Part shown: positions 1-8,100 of the stretch, piece by piece
How positions within the stretch are numbered: the first letter of the stretch is position 1
Layout: every line of letters begins with the position of its first letter
Source: Allokutzneria oryzae
GTDB taxonomy: Bacteria > Actinomycetota > Actinomycetes > Mycobacteriales > Pseudonocardiaceae
Assembly: GCF_042429765.1 (NCBI RefSeq)
Contig: NZ_JBHLZU010000027.1
Location: 310,001 to 374,000 of the forward strand
Length of the DNA stretch: 64,000 nt
Reading direction: 5' to 3'
Translations under genes and position numbers: made by a program
The notes under the pieces: model-generated
Database searches by the model: none
What the model was told of the DNA's origin: nothing
Seen by the model: the letters and a program-made list of their open reading frames with translations, nothing else

Positions 1-692
1 AGTGCCGCCGCGTGCAGCTGCTCAACTACTTCGGCCAGTCCGGCACCGCGTGCGACAACTGCGACACCTGCTTGAACCCGCCGGAGTCGTGGGACGGCAC
101 AGTCCCGGCGCAGAAGGTGCTCTCCACCGTCTACCGCCTCGATCGCGAGCGGGGCCAGAAGTTCGGTGCCGGGCAGATCGTGGACATCCTGCTCGGCAAG
201 CGGACCACCAAGATCGAGCAGTACCGGCACGACCAGCTCTCCGTGTTCGGCATCGGCACCGAGCTGGACGGCTCGGAGTGGCACGGGGTGATGCGCCAGC
301 TGTTGGCGAAGGGGCTGCTCGGCGTCGAGGGCGAGTACAGCACCTACGTGCTCACCGAGGCGAGCGGCGAGGTGCTCGGCCGCAAGCGCGAGGTCATGCT
401 GCGGCGGGAGCCCAAGCGCGCGGCGCGGCCCGCGAAGTCCTCGCGGAGCAAGGCCGCCGTGGTCGACATGCCAGCCGAGGCCGCTCCGGTGTTCGAGCAG
501 CTGCGCTCGTGGCGGGCCGCCGCCGCGAAGGAGCAGGGCGTGCCCGCGTACGTGATCTTCCACGACGCCACTCTGCGGCAGATCGCCACCGAGGCGCCGA
601 AGACCCTGGCCGAGCTCGGCACAGTCAACGGGGTCGGCGAGAACAAGCTGGCCAAGTACGGGCAGCAGATCCTTGACACACTCAGCTCGTGA
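1..692 (+). CDS. recQ: ATP-dependent DNA helicase RecQ, C-terminal part (5' end outside window)
   Basis: The reading frame is open from the window edge (codons begin at position 3, starting C-R-R-V-Q-L-L-N-Y-F) to the TGA at 690-692, so this is the 3' part of a longer gene. It begins in the RecQ zinc-binding region (CDNCDTC), passes through the RQC winged helix (about residues 35-130) and ends with an HRDC domain (about residues 160-225, including a GVGENK helix-hairpin-helix-like turn). RecQ unwinds DNA 3'-5' in recombination and fork repair in the cytoplasm. The helicase motor domains must lie upstream of the window. The stop codon overlaps the GTG of the next gene by 4 nt, which suggests translational coupling. 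The identity is clear from the Cys cluster and the HRDC tail. Confidence 0.93.
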   Translation, partial: CRRVQLLNYFGQSGTACDNCDTCLNPPESWDGTVPAQKVLSTVYRLDRERGQKFGAGQIVDILLGKRTTKIEQYRHDQLSVFGIGTELDGSEWHGVMRQLLAKGLLGVEGEYSTYVLTEASGEVLGRKREVMLRREPKRAARPAKSSRSKAAVVDMPAEAAPVFEQLRSWRAAAAKEQGVPAYVIFHDATLRQIATEAPKTLAELGTVNGVGENKLAKYGQQILDTLSS

Positions 693-1618
693 GCGCACTG
701 GTTCCGGACGGGTTGATCAAGGCTCAGACCGAGCACGGCGGCCCGGAGGGCCGGGCATGGCTGGTGGAGCTGCCGCGCATCGTCGAGGAGTACCTGGACC
801 GGTGGCGGCTGCGGGTGGACGGCGACCCCGGGCACGGCATGGGCTCGCTGGTGCTGCCGGTGCTCCGGGAGGACGGCACCCGCGCGGCGCTCAAGCTCGG
901 TCCGGTCACCGAGGACAACGAGGGTGAGTCCGCCGTGCTGCGGGCGTGGGACGGCGACGGCGCGGTGCGGCTGCTGGAGCTGGACCAGGAGCGCAGGGTG
1001 CTCCTGCTGGAGCGGCTGGACGCGGCCCGGCCACTGTCCACTGTCGCCGATCCGTGGGAGGCGCTGGACATCCTGACCGGCCTGCTCGCGCGCGTCATCG
1101 CCGTGCCCCCGCCCGAGGGGCTTCGGCGGTTGTCCGACATCGCCGCCGCCATGCTCGCCGACGTGGAGCGGGCACTGCCGCGGCTGGCCGACCCCGGTGA
1201 GCGCGCGCTGCTCGACACCTGCGCCGGGGCCGTCCGCGACCTCGTCGGCGAGCCAGGGCACCACCTGCTGCACTGGGACCTGCACCAGGGCAACGTCCTC
1301 GCGTCGCTGCCGGATTCGGGGCGGGAGCCCTGGCTGGTCATCGACCCGCAGCCGCTGGTCGGCGATCCCGGGTTCGACCTGATGCCGTCGCTGGACGACC
1401 GGTGGGAGGAGGTCGTGGCCTCCGGCGACGTGCCGGGCGTTGTCCGCAGGCGCTTCGACCTGATGACCGACGCGCTCGGGCTGGACCGGCGGCGGGCGGC
1501 GGGCTGGACGCTCGGCCGTGTGCTGCAGAACTCCCTGTGGGACATCGGCGGCGGCGAGACGTCGCTGAATCCGGAGCAGGTGGCCATCGGGCGCGCCCTT
1601 CTTGGGGTATATGCCTGA
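689..1618 (+). CDS. APH(6)/hydroxyurea-type antibiotic phosphotransferase family protein
   Basis: The product (309 aa) carries the phosphotransferase catalytic loop HWDLHQGNVL and the metal-binding segment VIDPQPLVGDPGFDLMP, which is the form typical of the streptomycin 6-kinase/aminoglycoside-hydroxyurea family (APH_6_hur); the length also matches. Members phosphorylate aminoglycosides or small hydroxylated compounds with ATP. The GTG start at 689 overlaps the recQ stop. Whether it confers resistance cannot be told from sequence: many actinomycete homologues have no known substrate, and no antibiotic cluster for an aminocyclitol is seen beside it. Family assignment is firm; the substrate is unknown. 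Confidence 0.85.
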   Translation: MSALVPDGLIKAQTEHGGPEGRAWLVELPRIVEEYLDRWRLRVDGDPGHGMGSLVLPVLREDGTRAALKLGPVTEDNEGESAVLRAWDGDGAVRLLELDQERRVLLLERLDAARPLSTVADPWEALDILTGLLARVIAVPPPEGLRRLSDIAAAMLADVERALPRLADPGERALLDTCAGAVRDLVGEPGHHLLHWDLHQGNVLASLPDSGREPWLVIDPQPLVGDPGFDLMPSLDDRWEEVVASGDVPGVVRRRFDLMTDALGLDRRRAAGWTLGRVLQNSLWDIGGGETSLNPEQVAIGRALLGVYA

Positions 1619-1769
1619 TCGGGCGACAAACGCTCGCGCTCCGGAGTTTGTATCCTGGTGTTTCTCTGAGTTGTATGGGGACATCGGTCATATTCGGACA
1701 TTGTGGAGAAATCCCATTAACGATTATGGGAGCGCGGGCGCTGACCGGGCGAAACAGGGGCGCAAAGCC
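1619..1769. promoter_or_regulatory. Lower-GC intergenic region, probable promoter of the NBR1-Ig gene
   Basis: These 150 bases are visibly richer in A/T than their surroundings, and their codons in every frame (tat, aat, att, ttg) do not resemble actinomycete coding sequence. An open frame continues upstream to 1602 but overlaps the kinase gene and has this poor codon use. I read the stretch as a promoter/leader rather than as the N-terminus of the next protein. No clear -10/-35 pair could be assigned. Confidence 0.4.
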
Positions 1770-2588
1770 GTGCGGCCGGACCCGGCGTCCGGTCCGGTCG
1801 CGGAGTTCGCCGACGCGCTGTGGCGATTGAAGCTTCGGGCGGGCGACCCTTCCTTCGACCGTATCCGAAACGTCCACGGTGCCGCGGCCGCGAAGTCCTC
1901 GCTCGCCGCCGCGGCGCGTGGCCAGCAGTTTCCGAGCTGGGAGACGACGTGGGAGTACGTTCGCGCGCTCGCGGTGAACGCGCTCGGCGAGGATGTCGAC
2001 CTCGTGCGCGCGGAATGGCGGCTGAAATGGGAGCAGGCGCGCGCCCGAATTGAGGGAAGCGACTTCGTCGCGAATGTTCCTGAGCCGCCTGCCTCTCGGG
2101 CTGCCGTCCCGGTTCGGGTGCGCTGGAGAAAAGTATTCCTGCTCGCCGTCGTCCTCTTTCTCGGCTTTTCCCTGACAAGTGCCGCCGAGGTGCCGCCGGT
2201 CGCCACCGGAGTTCCCCCGCACCTGGCCCGCCTGGTTCCCGGTGACAATGTCGGGGTGCGGCGCATCGTGAACTATCCGAATGGGGCGTACGTCCGGCCG
2301 GGAACGGATATCGTCAAGATCTGGGAACTGGTCAACATCGGTACCGCGACCTGGACCGACCGTTATCTGGAGCGCATCGACCCGGTGCTGCCCGGCGGCT
2401 GCTCCTCGCCGGAGCGGGTGCCGATCGCCATGACCCGCCCCGGGCAGACCGTGCTCGTCGCCGCCCCGTTCCACATCCCCGACACCCTCGGGCAGTGCGT
2501 CGTGCGGTGGAAGATGGCCGACGCCAACGGCACGCTGTTCTTCCCGGAGAGCCTCTACGTCCAGCTGCACCTGATCATCACGAAGTAG
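1770..2588 (+). CDS. Membrane-anchored protein with NBR1-type Ig domain and N-terminal HTH-like region
   Basis: I start this gene at GTG 1770, where G/C-rich third positions begin and a purine-rich CAGGGGCG precedes the start. The first ~90 residues (GPVAEFADALWRLKLRAG, then SSLAAAARGQQFPSWETTWEY) resemble the small XRE-like HTH found in actinomycete signalling proteins. A single membrane helix follows near residues 115-135 (KVFLLAVVLFLGFSL), then an external domain of about 125 residues with the pattern of the NBR1 Ig-like domain (TDIVKIWELVNIGTATWTD; two cysteines, GGC and GQC). The domain is named after a eukaryotic autophagy receptor; bacterial versions have no established function. The gene stands between recQ/APH and the Pfa operon. 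Domain calls are moderately sure and the role is unknown. Confidence 0.7.
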   Translation: MRPDPASGPVAEFADALWRLKLRAGDPSFDRIRNVHGAAAAKSSLAAAARGQQFPSWETTWEYVRALAVNALGEDVDLVRAEWRLKWEQARARIEGSDFVANVPEPPASRAAVPVRVRWRKVFLLAVVLFLGFSLTSAAEVPPVATGVPPHLARLVPGDNVGVRRIVNYPNGAYVRPGTDIVKIWELVNIGTATWTDRYLERIDPVLPGGCSSPERVPIAMTRPGQTVLVAAPFHIPDTLGQCVVRWKMADANGTLFFPESLYVQLHLIITK

Positions 2589-2673
2589 GCGCTGAGCTGC
2601 GGTTACGCATTGTGCGATGACCGTGGACAACGTTCGGGCGGTGCGTCCTTGCCGGAGCCGTCGCGGCCCTTCC

Positions 2674-3537
2674 ATGCTTCGGTCCGTGCCCAGCAGTGCT
2701 GAACCACCCGCCGCAACCCATCACCCGATCGCGGTGGTCGGAGCCGGAACACTCGGTCGCCGCCTCGCGCTCATGTTCGCCTCGGGCGGCGCCGAGGTCC
2801 GCATCACCGACCCGGTTCCCGGGCAGATCGCCGAAGCAGTGGAGTTCGTTTCCGGTCATGCCGCGCACGCTCCGGGAAGAGTGGTTGCCGCCGACTCCGT
2901 CAAGGCGGCCGTGGACGGGGCCTGGCTCGTTGTCGAAGCTGTTCCGGAACGCCTCGAACTCAAGAAGTGGGTATTCGCCGAACTTGACCGGCTGACCGGT
3001 TCCGAGGTCGTCCTCGCCAGCAACTCGTCGTCGTTTCCCACGAGTCGTCTCATTGACGGGCTGGCTTTTCCTGAGCGTGTGCTGAACACCCATTTCTACC
3101 TCCCGCCACTGATCAACGCGGTCGAGGTGATGTCCTCGGGGCGCACGTCGCGCGCTGTCATGGACAAGGTTCTCGGAGCGCTTCCGGAATTCGGGTTCAC
3201 GCCGTTGGAGGTGCGCGCCGAGAGCACCGGCTTCATCTACAACCGGATCTGGGCCGCGGTGAAGCGGGAGGCGCTCGCGGTGGTCGCCGAGGGCGTCGCC
3301 ACGCCGGAGGAAGTGGACCTGATCTACCGGCTCGTCGTCGGGGTCTCCTCGGGGCCGTTCCGGGTGATGGACCAGGTGGGGCTGGACGTCGTCCTGGACA
3401 TCGAGAACCAGTACGCCGCCGAGCGCGACGGGCTGCCGGAGGGGCCGCGCGGGCTGCTGCGCGAGTACGTCGGCCGTGGACACCTCGGCGTGAAGAGCGG
3501 ACGCGGCTTCTACAACGACTATCGGGAAGGCTCATGA
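2674..3537 (+). CDS. 3-hydroxyacyl-CoA dehydrogenase family protein (first gene of Pfa operon)
   Basis: An N-terminal Rossmann fold (IAVVGAGTLGRRLALMF) is followed by a helical C-terminal dimerisation domain ending GHLGVKSGRGFYNDY, the standard tail of 3-hydroxyacyl-CoA/3-hydroxybutyryl-CoA dehydrogenases; the substrate-binding segment ASNSSSFPTSRL is also present. The enzyme interconverts 3-hydroxyacyl and 3-ketoacyl thioesters with NAD(P). The start is uncertain: ATG 2674 is used, but the frame is open back to ATG 2617 and neither has a good ribosome-binding site. Its stop overlaps the ATG of pfaD by 4 nt (ATGA), so it is transcribed with the Pfa synthase. It may adjust the oxidation state of a precursor or of a released chain (inference). 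Confidence 0.85.
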   Translation: MLRSVPSSAEPPAATHHPIAVVGAGTLGRRLALMFASGGAEVRITDPVPGQIAEAVEFVSGHAAHAPGRVVAADSVKAAVDGAWLVVEAVPERLELKKWVFAELDRLTGSEVVLASNSSSFPTSRLIDGLAFPERVLNTHFYLPPLINAVEVMSSGRTSRAVMDKVLGALPEFGFTPLEVRAESTGFIYNRIWAAVKREALAVVAEGVATPEEVDLIYRLVVGVSSGPFRVMDQVGLDVVLDIENQYAAERDGLPEGPRGLLREYVGRGHLGVKSGRGFYNDYREGS

Positions 3538-5090
3538 AAACGCTGCCCCAACCCGCATTCCAGCCCGCGCGGATCGCGGAGCTCGTCGACCGGATCAGGG
3601 AGCCCGCCCACGTCGTCGCCTCCGGCGCGGGCTACGGGCTGGCCGTCGGCGAGCACGGCCCCGAGCACGGGGTGATCGGAGTCCTGCCGCCGCTGTACCC
3701 GGAGTGGCTCGGCGACCGGACGTTCAACGAGACCCACGGCACGCGGTTCCCGTACGTGGCGGGGGAGATGGCAGGCGGCATCGCCACCGTCGAGATGGTC
3801 ACCGCGATGGCGCGCGGCGGCATGCTCGGGTTCTTCGGCGCGGGCGGGCTGGGCCTGCCCCGGGTCCAGGACGCCGTCACCGAGCTGGCCAGGTCCCTGG
3901 CGGGCCTGCCGAACTGGGGCGTGAACCTGATCCACTCGCCGAACGAGCCGGTGACCGAGGGCAGGGTCGCCGACCTGCTGATCCGGTCCGGGGTGCCGTG
4001 CGTGTGCGCGTCGGCCTTCACCGACCTGACGCCCGCCGTGGTGCGGTGCGCGGCGGCCGGGCTGACCAGGGACGCGGAGGGCGGGATCATCCGCCGCACC
4101 CGGATGTTCGCGAAGATCTCCCGCCCGGAGACCGCCGAGCGGTTCCTGTCCCCGGCCCCGCCGGAGCTGTTGCGTGGCTTGGTGGAGCGCGGCCAGCTCA
4201 CCGCCGAGGAGGCCGAGCTCGCCTCGCTGGTCCCGGTCGCCGAGGACATCACCGTGGAGGCGGACAGCGGTGGCCACACCGACAACCGCCCGCTGGTGTC
4301 GCTGCTGCCGGTGATCCTGGCGTTGCGGGACAAGCTCGTCGCGCGGTTCGGGTACCGGCGCCCGGTGCGCGTCGGGGCGGCGGGTGGGCTCGGCACTCCT
4401 GGAGCGCTGGCCGCCGCGTTCGCGGCCGGGGCGGCGTACGTGGTGACCGGGTCGGTCAACCAGGTCGCGGTCGAGTCCGGGCTGTCCCCGGCGGCCAAGG
4501 CGCTGCTCGCCGCGGCGGACCTCGCCGACGTGACGATGGCGCCCGCCGCCGACATGTTCGAGCAGGGCGTGAAGGTGCAGGTGCTGCGGCGCGGAACCAT
4601 GTTCGCCGCACGGGCGACGCAGCTCTACGAGGCCTACCGCGACAACGACTCGCTTGAGGACCTGCCCGAGCGGGTGCGCACCCGGATCGAGCGGGACATC
4701 CTGCGCATGCCGGTCGCGGACGCGTGGGCGGAGACCGAGCGGTTCTGGCGGGAGCGCGACCCGGCCGAACTCGTCCGTGCCCGCACCGACCCGAAGCACC
4801 GGATGGCACTGCTCTTCCGCTCCTACCTCGGCCGCAGCAGCCGTTGGGCGGTCGATGGCGACACCGGCAGGCGGGCCGACTTCCAGATCTGGTGCGGCCC
4901 GGCGATCGGCGCGTTCAACCGCTGGACGGCTGGGACCTTCCTCGCCGAGCAGGCCAACCGCACGGTCGTGCAGATCGCGCTGAACCTGCTGGAGGGGGCC
5001 GCCGTGCTCACGCGCGCCCACCAGCTGCGCGTCTACGGCCTGCCGGTGCCCCCGGAGGCGTTCACCTTCACGCCGCGCCGCCTGGTCTGA
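3534..5090 (+). CDS. pfaD: PfaD-type enoyl reductase (FMN-dependent, nitronate-monooxygenase-like fold)
   Basis: The product (518 aa) is a TIM-barrel flavoprotein of the PfaD/fabD2 group: VVASGAGYGLAVG near the start, GFFGAGGLGLPRVQDAV around residue 100, and an FMN phosphate-binding segment VRVGAAGGLGTPGALAAAFAAGAAYVVTGS split over about residues 280-310, plus the C-terminal extension (FLGRSSRW-like, then DFQIWCGPAIGAFNRW) typical of PfaD rather than of simple nitronate monooxygenases. In polyunsaturated fatty acid synthases this stand-alone subunit is the trans-acting enoyl reductase. It overlaps the upstream dehydrogenase by 4 nt and lies 34 nt before the synthase gene. The assignment is strong because all partners are adjacent. 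Confidence 0.92.
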   Translation: MKTLPQPAFQPARIAELVDRIREPAHVVASGAGYGLAVGEHGPEHGVIGVLPPLYPEWLGDRTFNETHGTRFPYVAGEMAGGIATVEMVTAMARGGMLGFFGAGGLGLPRVQDAVTELARSLAGLPNWGVNLIHSPNEPVTEGRVADLLIRSGVPCVCASAFTDLTPAVVRCAAAGLTRDAEGGIIRRTRMFAKISRPETAERFLSPAPPELLRGLVERGQLTAEEAELASLVPVAEDITVEADSGGHTDNRPLVSLLPVILALRDKLVARFGYRRPVRVGAAGGLGTPGALAAAFAAGAAYVVTGSVNQVAVESGLSPAAKALLAAADLADVTMAPAADMFEQGVKVQVLRRGTMFAARATQLYEAYRDNDSLEDLPERVRTRIERDILRMPVADAWAETERFWRERDPAELVRARTDPKHRMALLFRSYLGRSSRWAVDGDTGRRADFQIWCGPAIGAFNRWTAGTFLAEQANRTVVQIALNLLEGAAVLTRAHQLRVYGLPVPPEAFTFTPRRLV

Positions 5091-5124
5091 GCACCCAACC
5101 ACCCACCACTCGCAGGAGAAGTCT

Positions 5125-8100
5125 GTGGCACGCGAGAGCGCGCAACCGCCGGTGGCCGTCGTCGGCCTCGGCGCGATCATGCCAGGATCGCTTGACGTAG
5201 CGGGGTTCTGGCGCACCGTCGTCGACGGCCGTGACCTCATCAGCGACGTGCCGGGCACGCACTGGCTGGTGGAGGACCACTACGACCCCGACCCCACGGC
5301 GCCAGGCAAGACCTACGCGCGGCGCGGCGCGTTCCTGTCCGATGTGGACTTCGACCCGGTCGCCTTCGGCATCCCGCCGAACGTGCTGCCCGCGACGGAC
5401 TCCACGCAGCTGCTGTCCCTCGTCGTCGCCGAGCAGGTCCTCGCCGATCTCGGTGGGGGGCTCGCCGACACCGACCGCGACCGGGTGAGCGTGATCCTCG
5501 GCGCGTCCGCGATGAAGCTGATGTCGGAGATGACGGGCTGGCTCAACCGCCCGGTGTGGCTGAAAGCCTTGCGGGAGAACGGTGTTGACGAGGAGACCGC
5601 GCAGGCGGTGTGCGACGGCATCGCCGGGCACGGGCCGGAGTGGCAGGAGGCGACGTTCCCCGGCATGCTCGGCAACGTCGTCGCCGGGCGCATCGCCAAC
5701 CGCTTCGACCTGCACGGCGCGAACTACACCACCGACGCCGCCTGCGGCAGTTCGCTCGCGGCGGTGTCGGCCGCCGTGGCCGAGCTGGCCGTCGGCCGAG
5801 CCGACCTCGTGCTGACCGGCGGTGTGGACACCACCAACGACATCGGCACGTTCGTCTCCTTCAGCAAGACCCCGGCGCTGTCGCCGACCGGTGACTGCCG
5901 CCCGTTCTCCGCCGACGCCGACGGGACCATGCTCGGCGAGGGCCTGGCGATGCTCGCGCTCAAGCGGCTCGACGACGCCGAACGCGACGGCGACCGGATC
6001 TACGCGGTGATCAAGGGGATCGGCGCGGCCTCGGACGGCAGGAGCACGGCGATCTACGCGCCGCTGCCGGAGGGGCAGGCCAGGGCGCTGCGCCGCGCGT
6101 ACGAGGCCGCCGGCTACGACCCGGCCACCGTCGAGCTGGTGGAGGCGCACGGCACCGGCACCATCGCGGGCGACCGCGCGGAGTTCACCTCGCTGCGCGA
6201 GGTCTTCGACGAGGCCGGGCGGATCGAGCGGCAGTGGTGCGCGCTCGGTTCGGTGAAGTCCCAGGTCGGTCACACGAAGTGCGCGGCGGGAGCGGCCGGG
6301 CTGGTGAAGGCCGCGCTCGCGCTGCACCACAAGGTGCTGCCGCCGACGATCAAGGTCGAGCGGCCCAACCCCGAGCTGGAGCTGGAGCGCACCCCGTTCT
6401 ACCTCAACACCCAGGCCCGGCCGTGGGTCGGCAACCCGGAACACCCCCGGCGGGCGGCCCTGTCGAGCTTCGGCTTCGGTGGCAGCAACTTCCACCTGAC
6501 CCTGGAGGAGTACACCGGCGAGGCCACTGCCTGGCGGCACCGCACGCAGGCCAACGAGCTCGTGCTGTTCAGCGCTGACTCCTCCGAAGAGCTGCTGGAG
6601 CTGGTGCGCGCCAAGAGGAGCGGTTCGCTCGCCGACATCGCGCGCCGCAGCCAGCGGGACTTCCGGGCGACCGACCCGGTTCGGCTCGCTGCGATCGCCG
6701 ATGACGCGGATGACCTGGCGGACAAGCTCGCCAAGGCCGCCGCCATGATCGAGCGCTCGCCTTCCGCGCCGTTCGCAACACCGACCGGAGTCCACTATGG
6801 ACTTGGCTCGGTGGTGGGTCGGACCGCGTTCTTGTTCCCCGGGCAGGGTTCCCAGTACGTGGGCATGAGCGCTGACCTCGCGATGCACGTGCCGAGCGCT
6901 CAGCGGGTGTGGGATCGCGTCGGTGCTGAGGACTTCGGCGACGAGCCGCTGCACCGAGTGGTGTTCCCGCGTCCGGTGTTCACTGACGCCGAGCGCGCCG
7001 CGCAGTCCGCCCGGATCACCGCGACCGAGTGGGCCCAACCCGCGCTCGCCGCGCACAGCCTCGCACTGCTCGGCGTTCTCGGTGACCTCGGCCTTCGCCC
7101 GGATTGCGTTGCGGGGCACAGTTTCGGTGAGCTCGTCGCGCTGAGCGCGGCTGGTGCCTTCGACGAGCGGTCGCTGCTGCTGATGGCCCGGCGACGCGGT
7201 GAGCTGATGCGGGACGCGGCCGAGGTGCCCGGCGTGATGATCGCCGTGACCGCCGCGCGGGAGGATGTGGAGAAGCTGCTGTCCGGCATCGGGATCGCCG
7301 ATGTGTGGGTGGCCAACCACAACGCGCCGGACCAGGTCGTGGTCTCGGTGGGCGCGGGCTCCGCCGACGTCGTCGAGCAGAAGATCGCCGCCGAGGGTTT
7401 CGGTGTGAAGCGGCTCAACACCGCGACGGCGTTCCACAGTCCGCTGGTGGCCGACGCCTCGGCACCGCTGCTGGACTTCCTCCGTGGTGTCGAGGTCGTC
7501 TCGCCGGCCCTGGAGGTGTTCGGCAACGCCGACGCCGCCGTGTACCCGGCCGCGCCGGAGGAGATCCGCTCGCGCGTCGCAGGCCACCTCGCCGCGCCCG
7601 TCCGGTTCGTCGAGCAGATCGAGGCGATGTACGCGGCGGGGGTCCGGCGCTTCGTCGAGGTGGGCGCTGGATCGACGCTGACCGGCCTGGTCGGGCGTGT
7701 CCTCGGTGACCGCGAGCACCTGGCGGTGGCGACGGACCGCAAGGGGCGCAACGGGATCAGCAGCCTGAACGAGGCACTGGCCCGGCTCGCGGTCAGCGGG
7801 ACCGAGCTGGACTACGAGGCGTTGTGGGAGCGGCACGCACCGCTCACGGAAGCGAAAGAGGAGCGTAAGACCAAGATGACGGTGCGAATCAACGGCGCGA
7901 ACCAGGGCCGCCAGTACCCGCCCGCCGGGGGAGCCGCGGCATTTCCCGCGCCCAACCCGGTTGTTGCTGAACCTGTTGTGGTGCAAGGGACTGAGGAGCC
8001 CGGATGGCTTCGTGCGGTGGAGGAGAGCCAGCGGCAGACCGTCGAGGCGCACAACACCTACCAGCGCCTGCTGTCGGAGAGCCACATCGCCTTCCTCCGG

